From Corynebacterium freneyi (GTDB lineage: Bacteria; Actinomycetota; Actinomycetes; Mycobacteriales; Mycobacteriaceae), in assembly GCF_030408835.1 (NCBI RefSeq), contig NZ_CP047357.1, positions 1,922,001-1,986,000 of the forward strand: DNA of 64,000 nt, written 5' to 3'. A program made the translations under genes and the position numbers. The notes beneath the pieces were generated by a model. The model had not been told where the DNA came from. It saw only the letters and a program-made list of their open reading frames with translations, and ran no database searches. Shown piece after piece: positions 1 through 7,882 of this stretch (position 1 is its first letter; every line of letters starts with the position of its first letter).

Positions 1-218
1 GATCGCGGCCTCGGGGTCGTCGGCCTACATTCGGACCTCCGTGAGTGCTTGTGCAGGCTTGGGGCGCCACGGCGACCATGTGGGAGGCCGAGCCACTGCG
101 GTCTCCCCATCGTCGTTCAGGACGATGCGGACGTTGCTCCCCTGTCCGTTCGTCAGCTCGAGCACGCCGTCGGTCAGCGCGTGCTGCTCGGCCGAATAGT
201 CACGGACAAGCGCCACCG

Positions 219-226
219 ACGAAACC
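219..226. repeat. Left copy of IS target-site duplication (ACGAAACC)
   Basis: An exact 8-bp match to bases 1685-1692 on the other side of the element. It is immediately outside the left terminal repeat. Confidence 0.92.
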
Positions 227-250
227 GGCTCATCCGGATCTGGAGTGCGT
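227..250 (+). repeat. Left terminal inverted repeat of the ISL3 element
   Basis: Begins GGCTCATCCGGAT and ends GAGTGCGT. It matches the reverse complement of 1661-1684 at 20 of 24 positions. Confidence 0.9.
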
Positions 251-354
251 AATTAGCGGGAAGTGATATGTCGGGGTGGCACAACATGTAGGGGCCCTGG
301 CCGGTACAAGATGAGAGTTACCACACAACCATCTGACCGAACCAGGACCCTACG

Positions 355-1671
355 ATGCAGCCTACGTTCAACCTCGTCGCCGACACCATTTGCCGCACCG
401 CGGAGCTGGGATTAACGATCACCGATGCCGCGGATGCCGGCGAGTTCACGGTCATCAGTGCTCGTCCCATCGACTCCTGCGACAAGTGCCCGGGCTGCGG
501 ACACACAGGCCGGCTGCGTGATCACGTCGTGCGCCGGCTGACCGATCTTCCCGTCGTCGGCTTCCCCACCAGGTTGCAGGTACGCGTGCCGCGGTTCCTG
601 TGCCTGAATCAGTCCTGTACCCAGCGGATCTACCAGGGCGAACTGGCCTGCGCCGAACGCGGGCGCACCGTCACTCGCCGGGTGACCCGCTGGATTCTGC
701 AACGGTTGGCGATCGACAAAATGAGTATCTCCGCCACCGCCAAAGCCCTGGGCTTGGGCTGGGACCTGGTCAACGACCTCGCCCTGGATGCCTGCCGGCA
801 CCTGGTCTATGACGACCCCGGCCACCTTGCCGGGGTACGCGTGCTGGGCGTGGACGAGCACGTGTGGAAGCACACCCACCGGGCCGGTGAGCCGGACTCG
901 TTCGTCACCGTGCTCGTCGACATCACCCCCGTCATCGACGGCGCCGGACCGGCCCGGTTGCTGGACATGGTCCCGGGTCGTAGCGCCGCGGTACTGAGCG
1001 ATTGGCTCGGCCAGCGTGGGCAGGGCTTTCGCGACCGGGTCGAGGTTGTCACGATGGATGGGTTTGCCGGCTACGCCACCGCCACCAAACAGGCCCTGCC
1101 GCGGGCGCAGGCGGTGATGGATCCCTTTCACGTGGTGCACCTGGCCGCCGACAAGTTGACCGTGTGCCGGCAGCGCCTGCAGCGGATGACCACCGGGCGG
1201 CGGGGCAAGAAAAACGATCCGTTGTATAAGAACCGGAAAACCCTGTTGACCAGGATTGACTTCCTCACTGATCGACAGCATCGGCGACTCGAGCAACTGT
1301 GGGCCACCGACGAAGACTACGTGGCTTTGGAGGTGACGTGGTCGGTGTATCAGCAGATCATCGCCGCCTATCAGTACCCGAAGAAAGCCGAGGGCAAGAA
1401 GCTGATGCAGAAGGTGATCAGCACGCTGCGTTCATCGACGATGCCGAAGGGGTTAGAGGAGATTAAGCAGCTGGGAAACACGCTGTACCGGCGCCAGAAG
1501 GACGTGCTGGCGTATTTCGATATCGGCGCGTCCAACGGGCCCGTCGAGGCGATCAACGGGCGCCTGGAGCATCTGCGCGGCATCGCTCTGGGGTTCAAGA
1601 ACCTCGGGCACTACATCTTGCGATCCTTGATCCACTCCGGACAGCTGCACACCAAGATCAACGCACTCTAA
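355..1671 (+). CDS. tnp: ISL3-family transposase
   Basis: A 438-residue DDE transposase that cuts and joins the ends of the surrounding element. The N-terminal part has a cysteine-rich zinc-binding region (CDKCPGC near residue 42 and a C-x5-C pair near residue 82), followed by a helix-turn-helix region at about 110-140. The catalytic residues fit Asp167 in LGVDEHVW, Asp235 in MDGFAGY and Glu398 in PVEAINGRLE. Length and motif order are as expected for the family and there is no frameshift, so the enzyme should be active. The ATG start gives the usual length; no strong ribosome-binding site precedes it. Confidence 0.95.
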   Translation: MQPTFNLVADTICRTAELGLTITDAADAGEFTVISARPIDSCDKCPGCGHTGRLRDHVVRRLTDLPVVGFPTRLQVRVPRFLCLNQSCTQRIYQGELACAERGRTVTRRVTRWILQRLAIDKMSISATAKALGLGWDLVNDLALDACRHLVYDDPGHLAGVRVLGVDEHVWKHTHRAGEPDSFVTVLVDITPVIDGAGPARLLDMVPGRSAAVLSDWLGQRGQGFRDRVEVVTMDGFAGYATATKQALPRAQAVMDPFHVVHLAADKLTVCRQRLQRMTTGRRGKKNDPLYKNRKTLLTRIDFLTDRQHRRLEQLWATDEDYVALEVTWSVYQQIIAAYQYPKKAEGKKLMQKVISTLRSSTMPKGLEEIKQLGNTLYRRQKDVLAYFDIGASNGPVEAINGRLEHLRGIALGFKNLGHYILRSLIHSGQLHTKINAL

Positions 1672-1684
1672 ATCCTGAAGAGCC
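1661..1684 (-). repeat. Right terminal inverted repeat of the ISL3 element
   Basis: Read on the minus strand from 1684 it begins GGCTCTTCAGGAT and ends GAGTGCGT. The transposase TAA stop (1669-1671) lies inside it. Confidence 0.9.
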
Positions 1685-1692
1685 ACGAAACC
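1685..1692. repeat. Right copy of IS target-site duplication (ACGAAACC)
   Basis: An exact 8-bp match to bases 219-226. It is immediately outside the right terminal repeat. Confidence 0.92.
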
Positions 1693-2053
1693 TCGGCGAC
1701 GTCAATCGCCGCGATGATCGTCCGACCGCGTCGAAGGGTCAGCCGTGTTCCGACGGTATGCACGTGGACGGCGCGTTGCGCGAAGATGCCCCACAGGATC
1801 AAGAGCGAGTAGGCGGAGCCGACGGCGAGGGCGATCCTCACCGCCGGCCACGGCAACAGCAATTCGATGGCGACGATTTCCACCACCGTGGCGGCAGTGA
1901 CCATGCCGGGCACGAACCACAGTCCTCGTTTCGCGGGAATCGCAATCTCGCCCTCGGCGACGACCGATATCCCCCGGAATGCCCGTGCCAGATCAGCCCA
2001 AATTCCAAGTTCGCTTTTCAGCAGGCGGAAACCGGGGTGTGAACGCAGGACCT

Positions 2054-2731
2054 TCACAACGGAGCCTTGGATCCGGCCCAAACCGCGGGCACCGCCTCGT
2101 CGGCAAGCCGCCGGGCCTTGTCTCGGGGATCGTCCAGGTGCTTCACGGATACGTCGGCGAGCGCGACCCAGGCACGCGCTCCCCGCTGGGATGCGCGGCA
2201 CCGCGACTCATCGAGCAAATTGCGCCGCAGGAGCGTCCATGTCGCTTCCGTTGCGACTCCCGCAAAAGCCATGAGTTCGAGAGAAGCGACCTCCGCTGCG
2301 GCGACCTCCCGCAAATCCTCCAGCGCAACCGGACAATCGTCGTCGGCACTCTCGTGCATTGCACCCAGGAAAACATCCGAGACTGCCCCGCGTATGTCCG
2401 ACGGCACCCCGAACACTCCGTCGTGCATGGCCTGCAGACGTTGCCGCTGACGCTCCAACTCGGTGATGCGCATGTCGATGGACCCCATTGCCTCACGTAT
2501 GAGCGAACGACGCGCCGTCTCATCCGCTACCGGAAGACTCGCGATGGCCCGCAGCGGCAGGCCGGCGTCCACCAGCGCCCGGATCCGCAACACCTCGGCG
2601 ATGTCGGGAATGCGATAGACCCGGTAGCCCGACCCATCGCGAGGGGGCTCGGGAAGCACGCCGGCGGCATGGTAATTCCTGATGGCCCGGGTGGAACAGC
2701 CCGCGGCGCGGGCAAGGTCTCCGATGTGCAT
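2054..2731 (-). CDS. MerR-family transcriptional regulator
   Basis: A 225-residue regulator. Residues 1-70 form a winged helix-turn-helix of MerR type: MHIGDLARAAGCSTRAIRNY, then the GLL-type wing ending in GYRVY. A helical dimerisation stretch follows at about 75-115. The C-terminal ligand domain (about 120-225) is not one I recognise and has no clear cysteine metal site. I chose the ATG at 2731 rather than 2749. The MerR domain starts exactly there, and a TTGACC / 19-base spacer / CACGAT promoter ends six bases before it, giving a leaderless message. The long 19-base spacer is characteristic of promoters that MerR proteins twist into activity, so the gene probably controls itself and the coupled membrane gene downstream. 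Confidence 0.85.
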   Translation of the reverse strand: MHIGDLARAAGCSTRAIRNYHAAGVLPEPPRDGSGYRVYRIPDIAEVLRIRALVDAGLPLRAIASLPVADETARRSLIREAMGSIDMRITELERQRQRLQAMHDGVFGVPSDIRGAVSDVFLGAMHESADDDCPVALEDLREVAAAEVASLELMAFAGVATEATWTLLRRNLLDESRCRASQRGARAWVALADVSVKHLDDPRDKARRLADEAVPAVWAGSKAPL

Positions 2732-2737
2732 GGAGTC

Positions 2738-2768
2738 ATCGTGCACCATGACGCCGCGTCAAGGTCAA
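2738..2768 (-). promoter_or_regulatory. Putative MerR-controlled promoter with 19-base spacer
   Basis: On the minus strand the -35 element is TTGACC (2768-2763) and the -10 element CACGAT (2743-2738), 19 bases apart. Between them lies a 13-base near-palindrome, TGACGC-G-GCGTCA (2761-2749), in the usual place for a MerR dimer. The merR ATG follows six bases after the -10 element. Confidence 0.55.
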
Positions 2769-2828
2769 GCACGTGACGGCAAGATCGGGCGCACCGGGCC
2801 TGCATGTCTTCGCCCCCCGAACACGCGC

Positions 2829-2863
2829 GAACCCCGCCACCGGAAGGCCGGGTGGCGGGGTTC
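2829..2863 (-). terminator. Terminator hairpin downstream of ctaF
   Basis: A perfect 13-bp stem, GAACCCCGCCACC paired with GGTGGCGGGGTTC, with a 9-base loop. It lies between the end of ctaF and the start of merR, both on the minus strand. There is no strong U tract. Confidence 0.65.
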
Positions 2864-2911
2864 TGTCGCGTCCGCGTCGGGTGATCTGGGGGATCACCGT
2901 CGCGGGCTGCC

Positions 2912-2965
2912 GGTGAGGTGGTTCTTCTCCGGCGGGCCGGTGAGCTAGTGCTTCTCCGGCGGGGT
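2912..2965. repeat. 27-bp tandem duplication at the 3' end of ctaF
   Basis: Two units, 2912-2938 and 2939-2965, share the core CTTCTCCGGCGGG. The second contains the ctaF stop codon and last codons; the first repeats them downstream with a few substitutions. Confidence 0.8.
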
Positions 2966-3391
2966 GATGTACTGGGTGTTGAGCCGCGTGGCGGCCCAGA
3001 TCAGGATGATCGCGCCGAGCACGATCAGCCAGTAGGCCATGAAGGCGATGCCGTAGCCCAGGAGCAGGATGCCCATGGTCATCACGAACGGCCAGATGGA
3101 GCTGGCGGAGAAGAAACCAAGGGTGCCGGCACCGTCGGCGACCTCGGCCTCCTCCCAGTCGGCGGGGGCGATGTCGGAGCGGACCTCGGTGAAGTGGAAG
3201 TACACGCCCAGGAACAGGGTCAGGAGGGTGGCCATGACCAGGCCGGTGGCGCCGGCCCACTCGAGGCGGCCGTGGTTCTCGTTGATGATGTTGCCGGTGT
3301 CCTGGAGGTACATCGTGCCGAAGATGTACACGACGGTCATAACGCCCAGGAACACGGTGAGGCCGTAAAACAGCTTTGCTGCGGACTTCAT
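2945..3391 (-). CDS. ctaF: Cytochrome c oxidase subunit IV (CtaF)
   Basis: A 148-residue membrane protein matching actinobacterial cytochrome c oxidase subunit 4, a structural subunit of the aa3 oxidase that forms a supercomplex with cytochrome bc1. It shows an N-terminal pair of membrane segments (about residues 5-25 and 45-68), a polar loop rich in acidic residues, and a C-terminal hairpin (about 95-140) containing IWPFVMT. It sits 30 bases downstream of ctaC in the same direction, the standard actinobacterial arrangement. Its last codons are part of a 27-bp tandem duplication. Confidence 0.93.
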   Translation of the reverse strand: MKSAAKLFYGLTVFLGVMTVVYIFGTMYLQDTGNIINENHGRLEWAGATGLVMATLLTLFLGVYFHFTEVRSDIAPADWEEAEVADGAGTLGFFSASSIWPFVMTMGILLLGYGIAFMAYWLIVLGAIILIWAATRLNTQYITPPEKH

Positions 3392-3421
3392 GTCTGACTT
3401 CTTTCTGGAGTCGTCGGGCGG

Positions 3422-4582
3422 TTACTTGGCGGCGTTCAGGTCAACGGTGTTGGCCTCGCGGTCACCCATGTCGCGGGTGTCCATGCGGCCGGAGTTGAAC
3501 GGGCTGGTGGACACGGCGAAGGGCTCCTCGCCGATGTGCGCCAGGGCCTCGGCGTTGGTGGCCTCCGGGTTGTCGAGGCGGAACTGCATGTACTCGGTGA
3601 AGGCCTCGCGGGAGACGGCGCGAACCTCGAAGTTCATCATCGCGTGGTAGGTGCCGCACATCTCGGCGCAGCGGCCGACGAAGGCGTTGGAGTAGCCGTC
3701 ACGCGGGTTGTCGACCGGGCGCGACTCGATCATCGCGGAGGAGATCTCCTCGATCTGGAAGCGGCGGTTCGACTTGTTGGCCTCCGGGTGCGGGAAGACG
3801 TCGCGCTTGAACAGGAACTCGGGGACCCAGAACGAGTGGATGACGTCGGCGGACGCCAGGTTGAACTCGATGGCGGTGTCGACCGGGACGACCAGGACCG
3901 GAACCTCTTCGGTGGTGCCGAGGATCTCGACCTCGTTGAAGTGGAGGTAGGAGCGGTCGGTCTTGGACTGGCCGTGGACCGGGTACTCGACCTGGTCGGG
4001 GGCGTCCTCGCCGGCGTGCTCGTCGGTGAAGAACTGCTCCGGGCTCTGGCTCTCGGCGCGGCCCTCGTAGTCCTCGCCGCCCATCAGGTCACCGGAGACG
4101 TTGGCGTAGCCGAACTTCCAGTTCCACTGGAAACCGGTGACGTCGACGACGACCTCCGGCTCCTTGTCCATCGCCGTGACCTTGTCCTGGGTCTGGACGG
4201 TGAAGAAGAACAGAGCCATGACGATGAGGATCGGGACGACCGTCAGGACCAGCTCGAGGGGGACGTTGTAGGCGGTCTGGCGGGGGAACTCGTCCTTGCC
4301 GGCCTTCTCGGCCTTCTTGGCGGTGAAGCCGATCATGGAGTAAATGGTGAGACCCCACACGGCGATGCCGATGATCCAGGCGGCGACCCAGACCCACACC
4401 CAGAAGTTGCCCATGGCCTGCGCCTCCGGGGTGACGCCCATCGGCCAGCCGAAACGCAGCAGCTTGAAGAAGCCGTTTTCCGGCGGGTTGACGTCGCAAC
4501 CGGCCAGCAGGGTCGCGCCGCCGGCAAGGGCGCCGAGCAGGCCGAGCTTACGGGCGGCTCCGTACTCTCTACGCTGATTCAC
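3422..4582 (-). CDS. ctaC: Cytochrome c oxidase subunit II (CtaC)
   Basis: A 386-residue lipoprotein subunit that carries the CuA centre and accepts electrons from the bc1 complex. The GTG at 4582 is chosen because an AGGAAGG ribosome site precedes it by nine bases. This start gives a signal peptide with lipobox LLAGC (Cys29). Two membrane segments follow (about 60-85 and 105-130), then the cupredoxin domain. The CuA ligands lie in VGRCAEMCGTYH, with the upstream histidine in VIHSFWVP. A charged insertion of about 40 residues (GGEDYEGRAES to YPVHGQSKTD) is like the extra loop known in corynebacterial CtaC. It is divergent from asnB and forms an operon with ctaF. Confidence 0.95.
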   Translation of the reverse strand: MNQRREYGAARKLGLLGALAGGATLLAGCDVNPPENGFFKLLRFGWPMGVTPEAQAMGNFWVWVWVAAWIIGIAVWGLTIYSMIGFTAKKAEKAGKDEFPRQTAYNVPLELVLTVVPILIVMALFFFTVQTQDKVTAMDKEPEVVVDVTGFQWNWKFGYANVSGDLMGGEDYEGRAESQSPEQFFTDEHAGEDAPDQVEYPVHGQSKTDRSYLHFNEVEILGTTEEVPVLVVPVDTAIEFNLASADVIHSFWVPEFLFKRDVFPHPEANKSNRRFQIEEISSAMIESRPVDNPRDGYSNAFVGRCAEMCGTYHAMMNFEVRAVSREAFTEYMQFRLDNPEATNAEALAHIGEEPFAVSTSPFNSGRMDTRDMGDREANTVDLNAAK

Positions 4583-4931
4583 GTGTGTCTGCCTTCCTGA
4601 TCCACACAATTCCTTAAGAACCCATCAGAGTTCCGTCTTTCCCAAGCAGGTTAGCCCATTCCTGTGAATTCTCCACACCGGACCGACCCCACGGGGTGTC
4701 ACCAAGTATAGACGGGCTGATAAAACGCTGAGAAGGGGCATGTTCACGGGGGTGGCACCCCACACCATGATTCGGATCACACGGTTGGGGGCGGCGTGTC
4801 GCCGCGTCGCGGGCCCGTGCTTGACGACGGTCCGTGCGGCATCTCACCCGGCGCGGGAATTCGTCCGCGCCCGACGGGAGACTATTGTCTTACCGGTCCC
4901 CCTCCCCCACGAAAGGTGTTCGCGTAAAGCC
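4583..4931. other. Divergent intergenic region between ctaC and asnB
   Basis: This 349-base region must hold the promoters of both genes. It contains one copy of the recurring 11-mer GCTTGACGACG (4819-4829). An open frame runs in from 4740 to join asnB, but it lacks homology to the enzyme and is not needed. No transcription factor site was recognised. Confidence 0.5.
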
Positions 4932-6857
4932 ATGTGCGGTCTCCTCGGAATTCTCACGGCCCGCTCCGATGCCGCGGAGCTCGTGCCCGCCATCGAGCGT
5001 GCGCTGCCCTGCATGCGCCACCGCGGCCCGGATGAAGCGGGCACGTGGAACGACGACGACGTCGTGTTCGGTTTCAACCGCCTGTCGATCATCGACCTGG
5101 AGCATTCGCACCAGCCGCTCGTGTGGGGCCCCGAAGACCAGCCGGACCGTTACGCCATGACGTTCAACGGCGAGATCTACAACTACGTGGAACTCCGCCG
5201 GGAGCTGTCCGACGCAGGCTATTCCTTCAACACCTCGGGCGACGGAGAGCCCATCGTGGTCGGCTTTCACCACTGGGGCGCCGACGTCGTCAAGCATCTG
5301 CGCGGCATGTTCGGCATCGCCATCTGGGACACGGTGGAGAAGAAGCTCTTCCTCGCCCGCGACCCCTTCGGCATCAAGCCGCTGTACTACGCCACCACCG
5401 ACCGCGGCACCGCCTTCGCATCGGAGAAGAAGACCATTCTCGAAATGGCCCCGGAGCTCGGCGTCGACGACAAGGACGTCGACAAGCGCGCCCTCGTCCA
5501 TTACATGGACCTGCAGTACGTGCCCGAGCCGGAATCGCTGCACACCGGCATCCGCCGCCTCGAATCCGGTTGCACCGCCACCGTCACCCCGGGCGGCGAA
5601 GTCGAGCAGAAGCGCTACTTCCACCCGAACTTCCCCATCCGCCCCGTCCCGAAGGGCGGCGAACAGGCCGTCTTCGACCGCATCGCCGAAGCGCTGGAGG
5701 ACTCCGTCGCCCAGCACATGCGCGCCGACGTCACCGTCGGGTCCTTCCTGTCGGGCGGCATCGACTCCACCGCCATCGCCACCCTGGCCAAGCGCCACAA
5801 TCCGAACCTGCTGACCTTCACCACCGGCTTCGAACGCAAGGGCTTCTCCGAAGTCGACGTCGCGGCGGAATCGGCGGCGGCCATCGGCGTGGAGCACATC
5901 GTCAAGGTGGTGTCTCCCGAGGAATTCGCCGCGGCGATCCCGAAGATCATCTGGTACCTCGACGACCCGGTGGCCGACCCGGCGCTGGTGCCGCTGTACT
6001 TCGTCGCCGCCGAGGCCCGCAAGCACGTCAAGGTCGTCCTGTCCGGCGAGGGCGCCGACGAGCTGTTCGGCGGCTACACCATTTACAAGGAGCCGCTGTC
6101 GCTCGCCCCGTTCGACCGTGTGCCCGGCCCGCTGAAGACCGGCCTGGCCAAGCTCGGCGACGCCCTGCCCGAGGGCATGCGCGGCAAGTCCCTGCTGCAG
6201 CGCGGCACCACCCCGCTGGAGGACCGCTACTACGGCAACGCCCGCTCCTTCAACTGGGAGCAGCTGAACGCCGTCCTGCCGTGGGCGAAGCGCGAGTGGG
6301 ACCACCGCGAGGTCACCGCGCCGATTTACGCCCGGTCCGAGGGCATGGATCCGGTCACCCGCATGCAGCACCTGGACCTGTTCACGTGGCTGCGCGGCGA
6401 CATCCTGGTCAAGGCCGACAAGATCACCATGGCCAACTCTCTGGAGCTGCGCGTGCCGTTCCTCGACCGGGAGGTGTTCAAGGTCGCCGAAACCCTGCCG
6501 GTGGATCTGCGGATCGCCGAGGGCACGACGAAGTACGCGTTGCGCAAGGCGATGGAGCAGATCGTGCCGGCGCATGTGCTCAACCGCCGCAAGTTGGGCT
6601 TCCCGGTGCCGATCCGCCATTGGCTCGCCGGCGACGAGCTGCGCGGGTGGGCGGAGGACGTCATCCGCGAGTCGCAGACCGACGCGTTGATCGACAAGGC
6701 GCAGGTGCTGCGGATGCTCGAGGAGCACCACCCCACCGAGCGCGATCACTCGCGTCGCCTGTGGACGATTCTTGCGTTCATGGTGTGGCACGGCATCTTC
6801 ATCGAGGACCGCATCAAGCCGGACATCGAGGAGCGCGACTACCCCGTGCACCTCTAG
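4932..6857 (+). CDS. asnB: Asparagine synthase (glutamine-hydrolysing), LtsA type
   Basis: A 641-residue glutamine-dependent amidotransferase. The ATG at 4932 is fixed by the need for Cys2 as N-terminal nucleophile (MCGLLGIL); a GAAAGG site lies upstream. The glutaminase domain occupies about residues 2-215 (NGEIYNY, SGDGEP, ARDPFGIKPLYY). The synthetase domain has the ATP pyrophosphatase loop SGGIDS at about residue 274. Length and position beside ctaCF match LtsA of C. glutamicum, where mutations cause lysozyme and temperature sensitivity, probably through amidation of cell-wall peptide. So its true product may be amidated diaminopimelate rather than asparagine. That last step is inference from the relative. 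Confidence 0.92.
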   Translation: MCGLLGILTARSDAAELVPAIERALPCMRHRGPDEAGTWNDDDVVFGFNRLSIIDLEHSHQPLVWGPEDQPDRYAMTFNGEIYNYVELRRELSDAGYSFNTSGDGEPIVVGFHHWGADVVKHLRGMFGIAIWDTVEKKLFLARDPFGIKPLYYATTDRGTAFASEKKTILEMAPELGVDDKDVDKRALVHYMDLQYVPEPESLHTGIRRLESGCTATVTPGGEVEQKRYFHPNFPIRPVPKGGEQAVFDRIAEALEDSVAQHMRADVTVGSFLSGGIDSTAIATLAKRHNPNLLTFTTGFERKGFSEVDVAAESAAAIGVEHIVKVVSPEEFAAAIPKIIWYLDDPVADPALVPLYFVAAEARKHVKVVLSGEGADELFGGYTIYKEPLSLAPFDRVPGPLKTGLAKLGDALPEGMRGKSLLQRGTTPLEDRYYGNARSFNWEQLNAVLPWAKREWDHREVTAPIYARSEGMDPVTRMQHLDLFTWLRGDILVKADKITMANSLELRVPFLDREVFKVAETLPVDLRIAEGTTKYALRKAMEQIVPAHVLNRRKLGFPVPIRHWLAGDELRGWAEDVIRESQTDALIDKAQVLRMLEEHHPTERDHSRRLWTILAFMVWHGIFIEDRIKPDIEERDYPVHL

Positions 6858-6942
6858 GGCCGCGCGGGGCGGGGCGCGGGGTTGGGGCCGCTCGAGGTTG
6901 GCCCGTGCGAGATCGACCCCGCCGGTTCCTTGCTTGACGACG

Positions 6943-7128
6943 CCCACGAATGTGCGCCAGGGGCCTCCCCGCGCACACTCGTCAAATGTGCAGCCCCGCC
7001 AACGCCCACGAATGTGCGCCAGGGGCCTTCCCGCGCACACTCGTCAGATGTGCAGCCCCGCCAACCCCCACGAATGTGCACCAGGGGCCTTCCCGCGCAC
7101 ACTCGTCAGATGTGCAGCCCCGTCGGCA
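6943..7128. repeat. Three 62-bp tandem repeats with an internal hairpin
   Basis: Units start at 6943, 7005 and 7067 and differ at only a few positions. Each contains CGAATGTGCGC followed about 10 bases later by GCGCACACTCG, which can pair as an 11-bp stem with one G-U. Each also has a second ATGTGC segment, so every unit folds. No protein product is indicated. Confidence 0.9.
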
Positions 7129-7142
7129 CCCCGAAAACATGA

Positions 7143-7177
7143 AACCCCGCCGCCGACTCGGAAGTCGGGGCGGGGTT
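7143..7177. terminator. Bidirectional terminator hairpin between asnB and the IscA-like gene
   Basis: Stem AACCCCGCC-CGACT pairs with AGTCGGGGCGGGGTT, with one bulged base and a CGGA loop. It is placed to serve both convergent genes. Confidence 0.6.
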
Positions 7178-7186
7178 CGTCGTTCC

Positions 7187-7284
7187 GCCGATCGAATGCC
7201 GCCGATCGGGCGGTGCCGATCAGCGGCGAACGATCAGAAGGCGCCGATCAGACGACGCCGATCGGGCTCAGCCGATCAGTTGAA
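7187..7284. repeat. 14-bp tandem repeat overlapping the 3' end of the IscA-like gene
   Basis: GCCGATCRG or a close variant recurs at 7187, 7201, 7215, 7229 (degenerate), 7243, 7257 and 7271, exactly 14 bases apart. The last unit includes the stop codon of the minus-strand gene that ends at 7276. Confidence 0.85.
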
Positions 7285-7617
7285 CGAGTCGCCGCAGGCG
7301 CAGGAGCCGGTGGCGTTGGGGTTGTCGATGGTGAAGCCCTGCTGCTCGATGGTGTCGGCGAAGTCGATCTTCGCGCCCATCAGGTAGGGCACCGACTGGC
7401 GGTCGACGACGAGGCGGACACCGCCGAACTCCTCGGAGACGTCGCCGTCGAGGTTGCGGTCGTCGAAGTACAGCTGGTAGCGCAGGCCCGCGCAGCCGCC
7501 CGGGGCGACGGAGATGCGCAGCGACAGGTTGTTGGCGCCTTCCTGGTCGAGGAGGGCCTTGGCCTTGGCGGCGGCGGCGTCGGTGAGGGTCACGCCGGTG
7601 GTCTGTGCGGTGGTCAT
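7276..7617 (-). CDS. A-type iron-sulfur carrier (HesB/IscA/ErpA family)
   Basis: A 113-residue protein of the HesB/IscA family that delivers iron-sulfur clusters to target enzymes in the cytoplasm. The three cluster-binding cysteines are present: Cys42 in GGCAGLRY and Cys106/Cys108 in SCACGDSF. The length is normal. Likely clients nearby include LipA, which needs two clusters, but that link is inference. The gene is divergent from a DUF3043 gene. Its final codons lie in a 14-bp tandem repeat array that runs downstream. Confidence 0.93.
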   Translation of the reverse strand: MTTAQTTGVTLTDAAAAKAKALLDQEGANNLSLRISVAPGGCAGLRYQLYFDDRNLDGDVSEEFGGVRLVVDRQSVPYLMGAKIDFADTIEQQGFTIDNPNATGSCACGDSFN

Positions 7618-7882
7618 AGCGTGGTGCTCCTTGTGTTGCGATGCTCGGTCACTTCGTTGAACGCGTCCCGCGGGGACGTTATTCCCTCATCCCGCGTACG
7701 GGATTCCGGCGAAGCGCGCGGGGCGTTGACGATATTGACGAAGGATACCCTTGGCACCCTAGTCCCGTGGCGCATCACGGGCCAACCCCTCCGGAACATC
7801 CCGCTTGAGCCCCGCCGCCGGGAGCGCACTGGTCCGGCGCGCCACTTTGGGCCGTCGCAGCAGGCCCGATAGGGTGTTTGCC

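Larger units (their letters stand above)
227..1684 (+). mobile_element. Complete ISL3-family insertion sequence, 1458 bp
   Basis: The element is bounded by 24-bp imperfect terminal inverted repeats beginning GGCTCATCC on the left and GGCTCTTCA on the right (20 of 24 positions match). It is flanked by an exact 8-bp direct repeat, ACGAAACC. Both the GGCTCTTC-type end and the 8-bp duplication are typical of ISL3 elements. It carries one transposase gene, whose stop codon lies inside the right inverted repeat. The element is inserted in the membrane protein gene downstream of merR. The intact ends, intact transposase and perfect duplication suggest a fairly recent insertion. Confidence 0.93.
25..2057 (-). 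pseudogene. Two-TM membrane protein gene interrupted by an ISL3 element
   Basis: The gene lies in two pieces on the minus strand: the 5' part at 2057-1685 and the 3' part at 226-25. Removing the insertion sequence and one copy of the 8-bp target duplication restores a continuous frame of about 188 residues, reading across the junction as AEVSS-VALV. The GTG start at 2057 overlaps the TGA of the upstream merR gene (GTGA), so the two were translated together. The intact protein would have a short cytoplasmic N-terminus, two adjacent hydrophobic segments at about residues 40-90, and a soluble C-terminal domain that could be PH-like. I do not recognise the family by name. The insertion falls after about residue 124 and should abolish the C-terminal domain. 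The 5' fragment now ends at a stop inside the element. Confidence 0.8.
6858..7275. other. Gene-free, repeat-rich stretch between asnB and the IscA-like gene
   Basis: The 418 bases between two convergent genes hold three 62-bp tandem repeats, one GCTTGACGACG motif (6932-6942), a terminator hairpin and a 14-bp tandem repeat. No supported coding sequence was found. Confidence 0.75.

Noticed and set aside
4740..4931. N-terminal extension of asnB
   Set aside because: The amidotransferase needs Cys at position 2, which fixes the start at 4932; the extension is Arg-rich and not conserved in character.
6943..7128. CRISPR array
   Set aside because: The 62-bp units abut without unique spacers and no cas gene is present.
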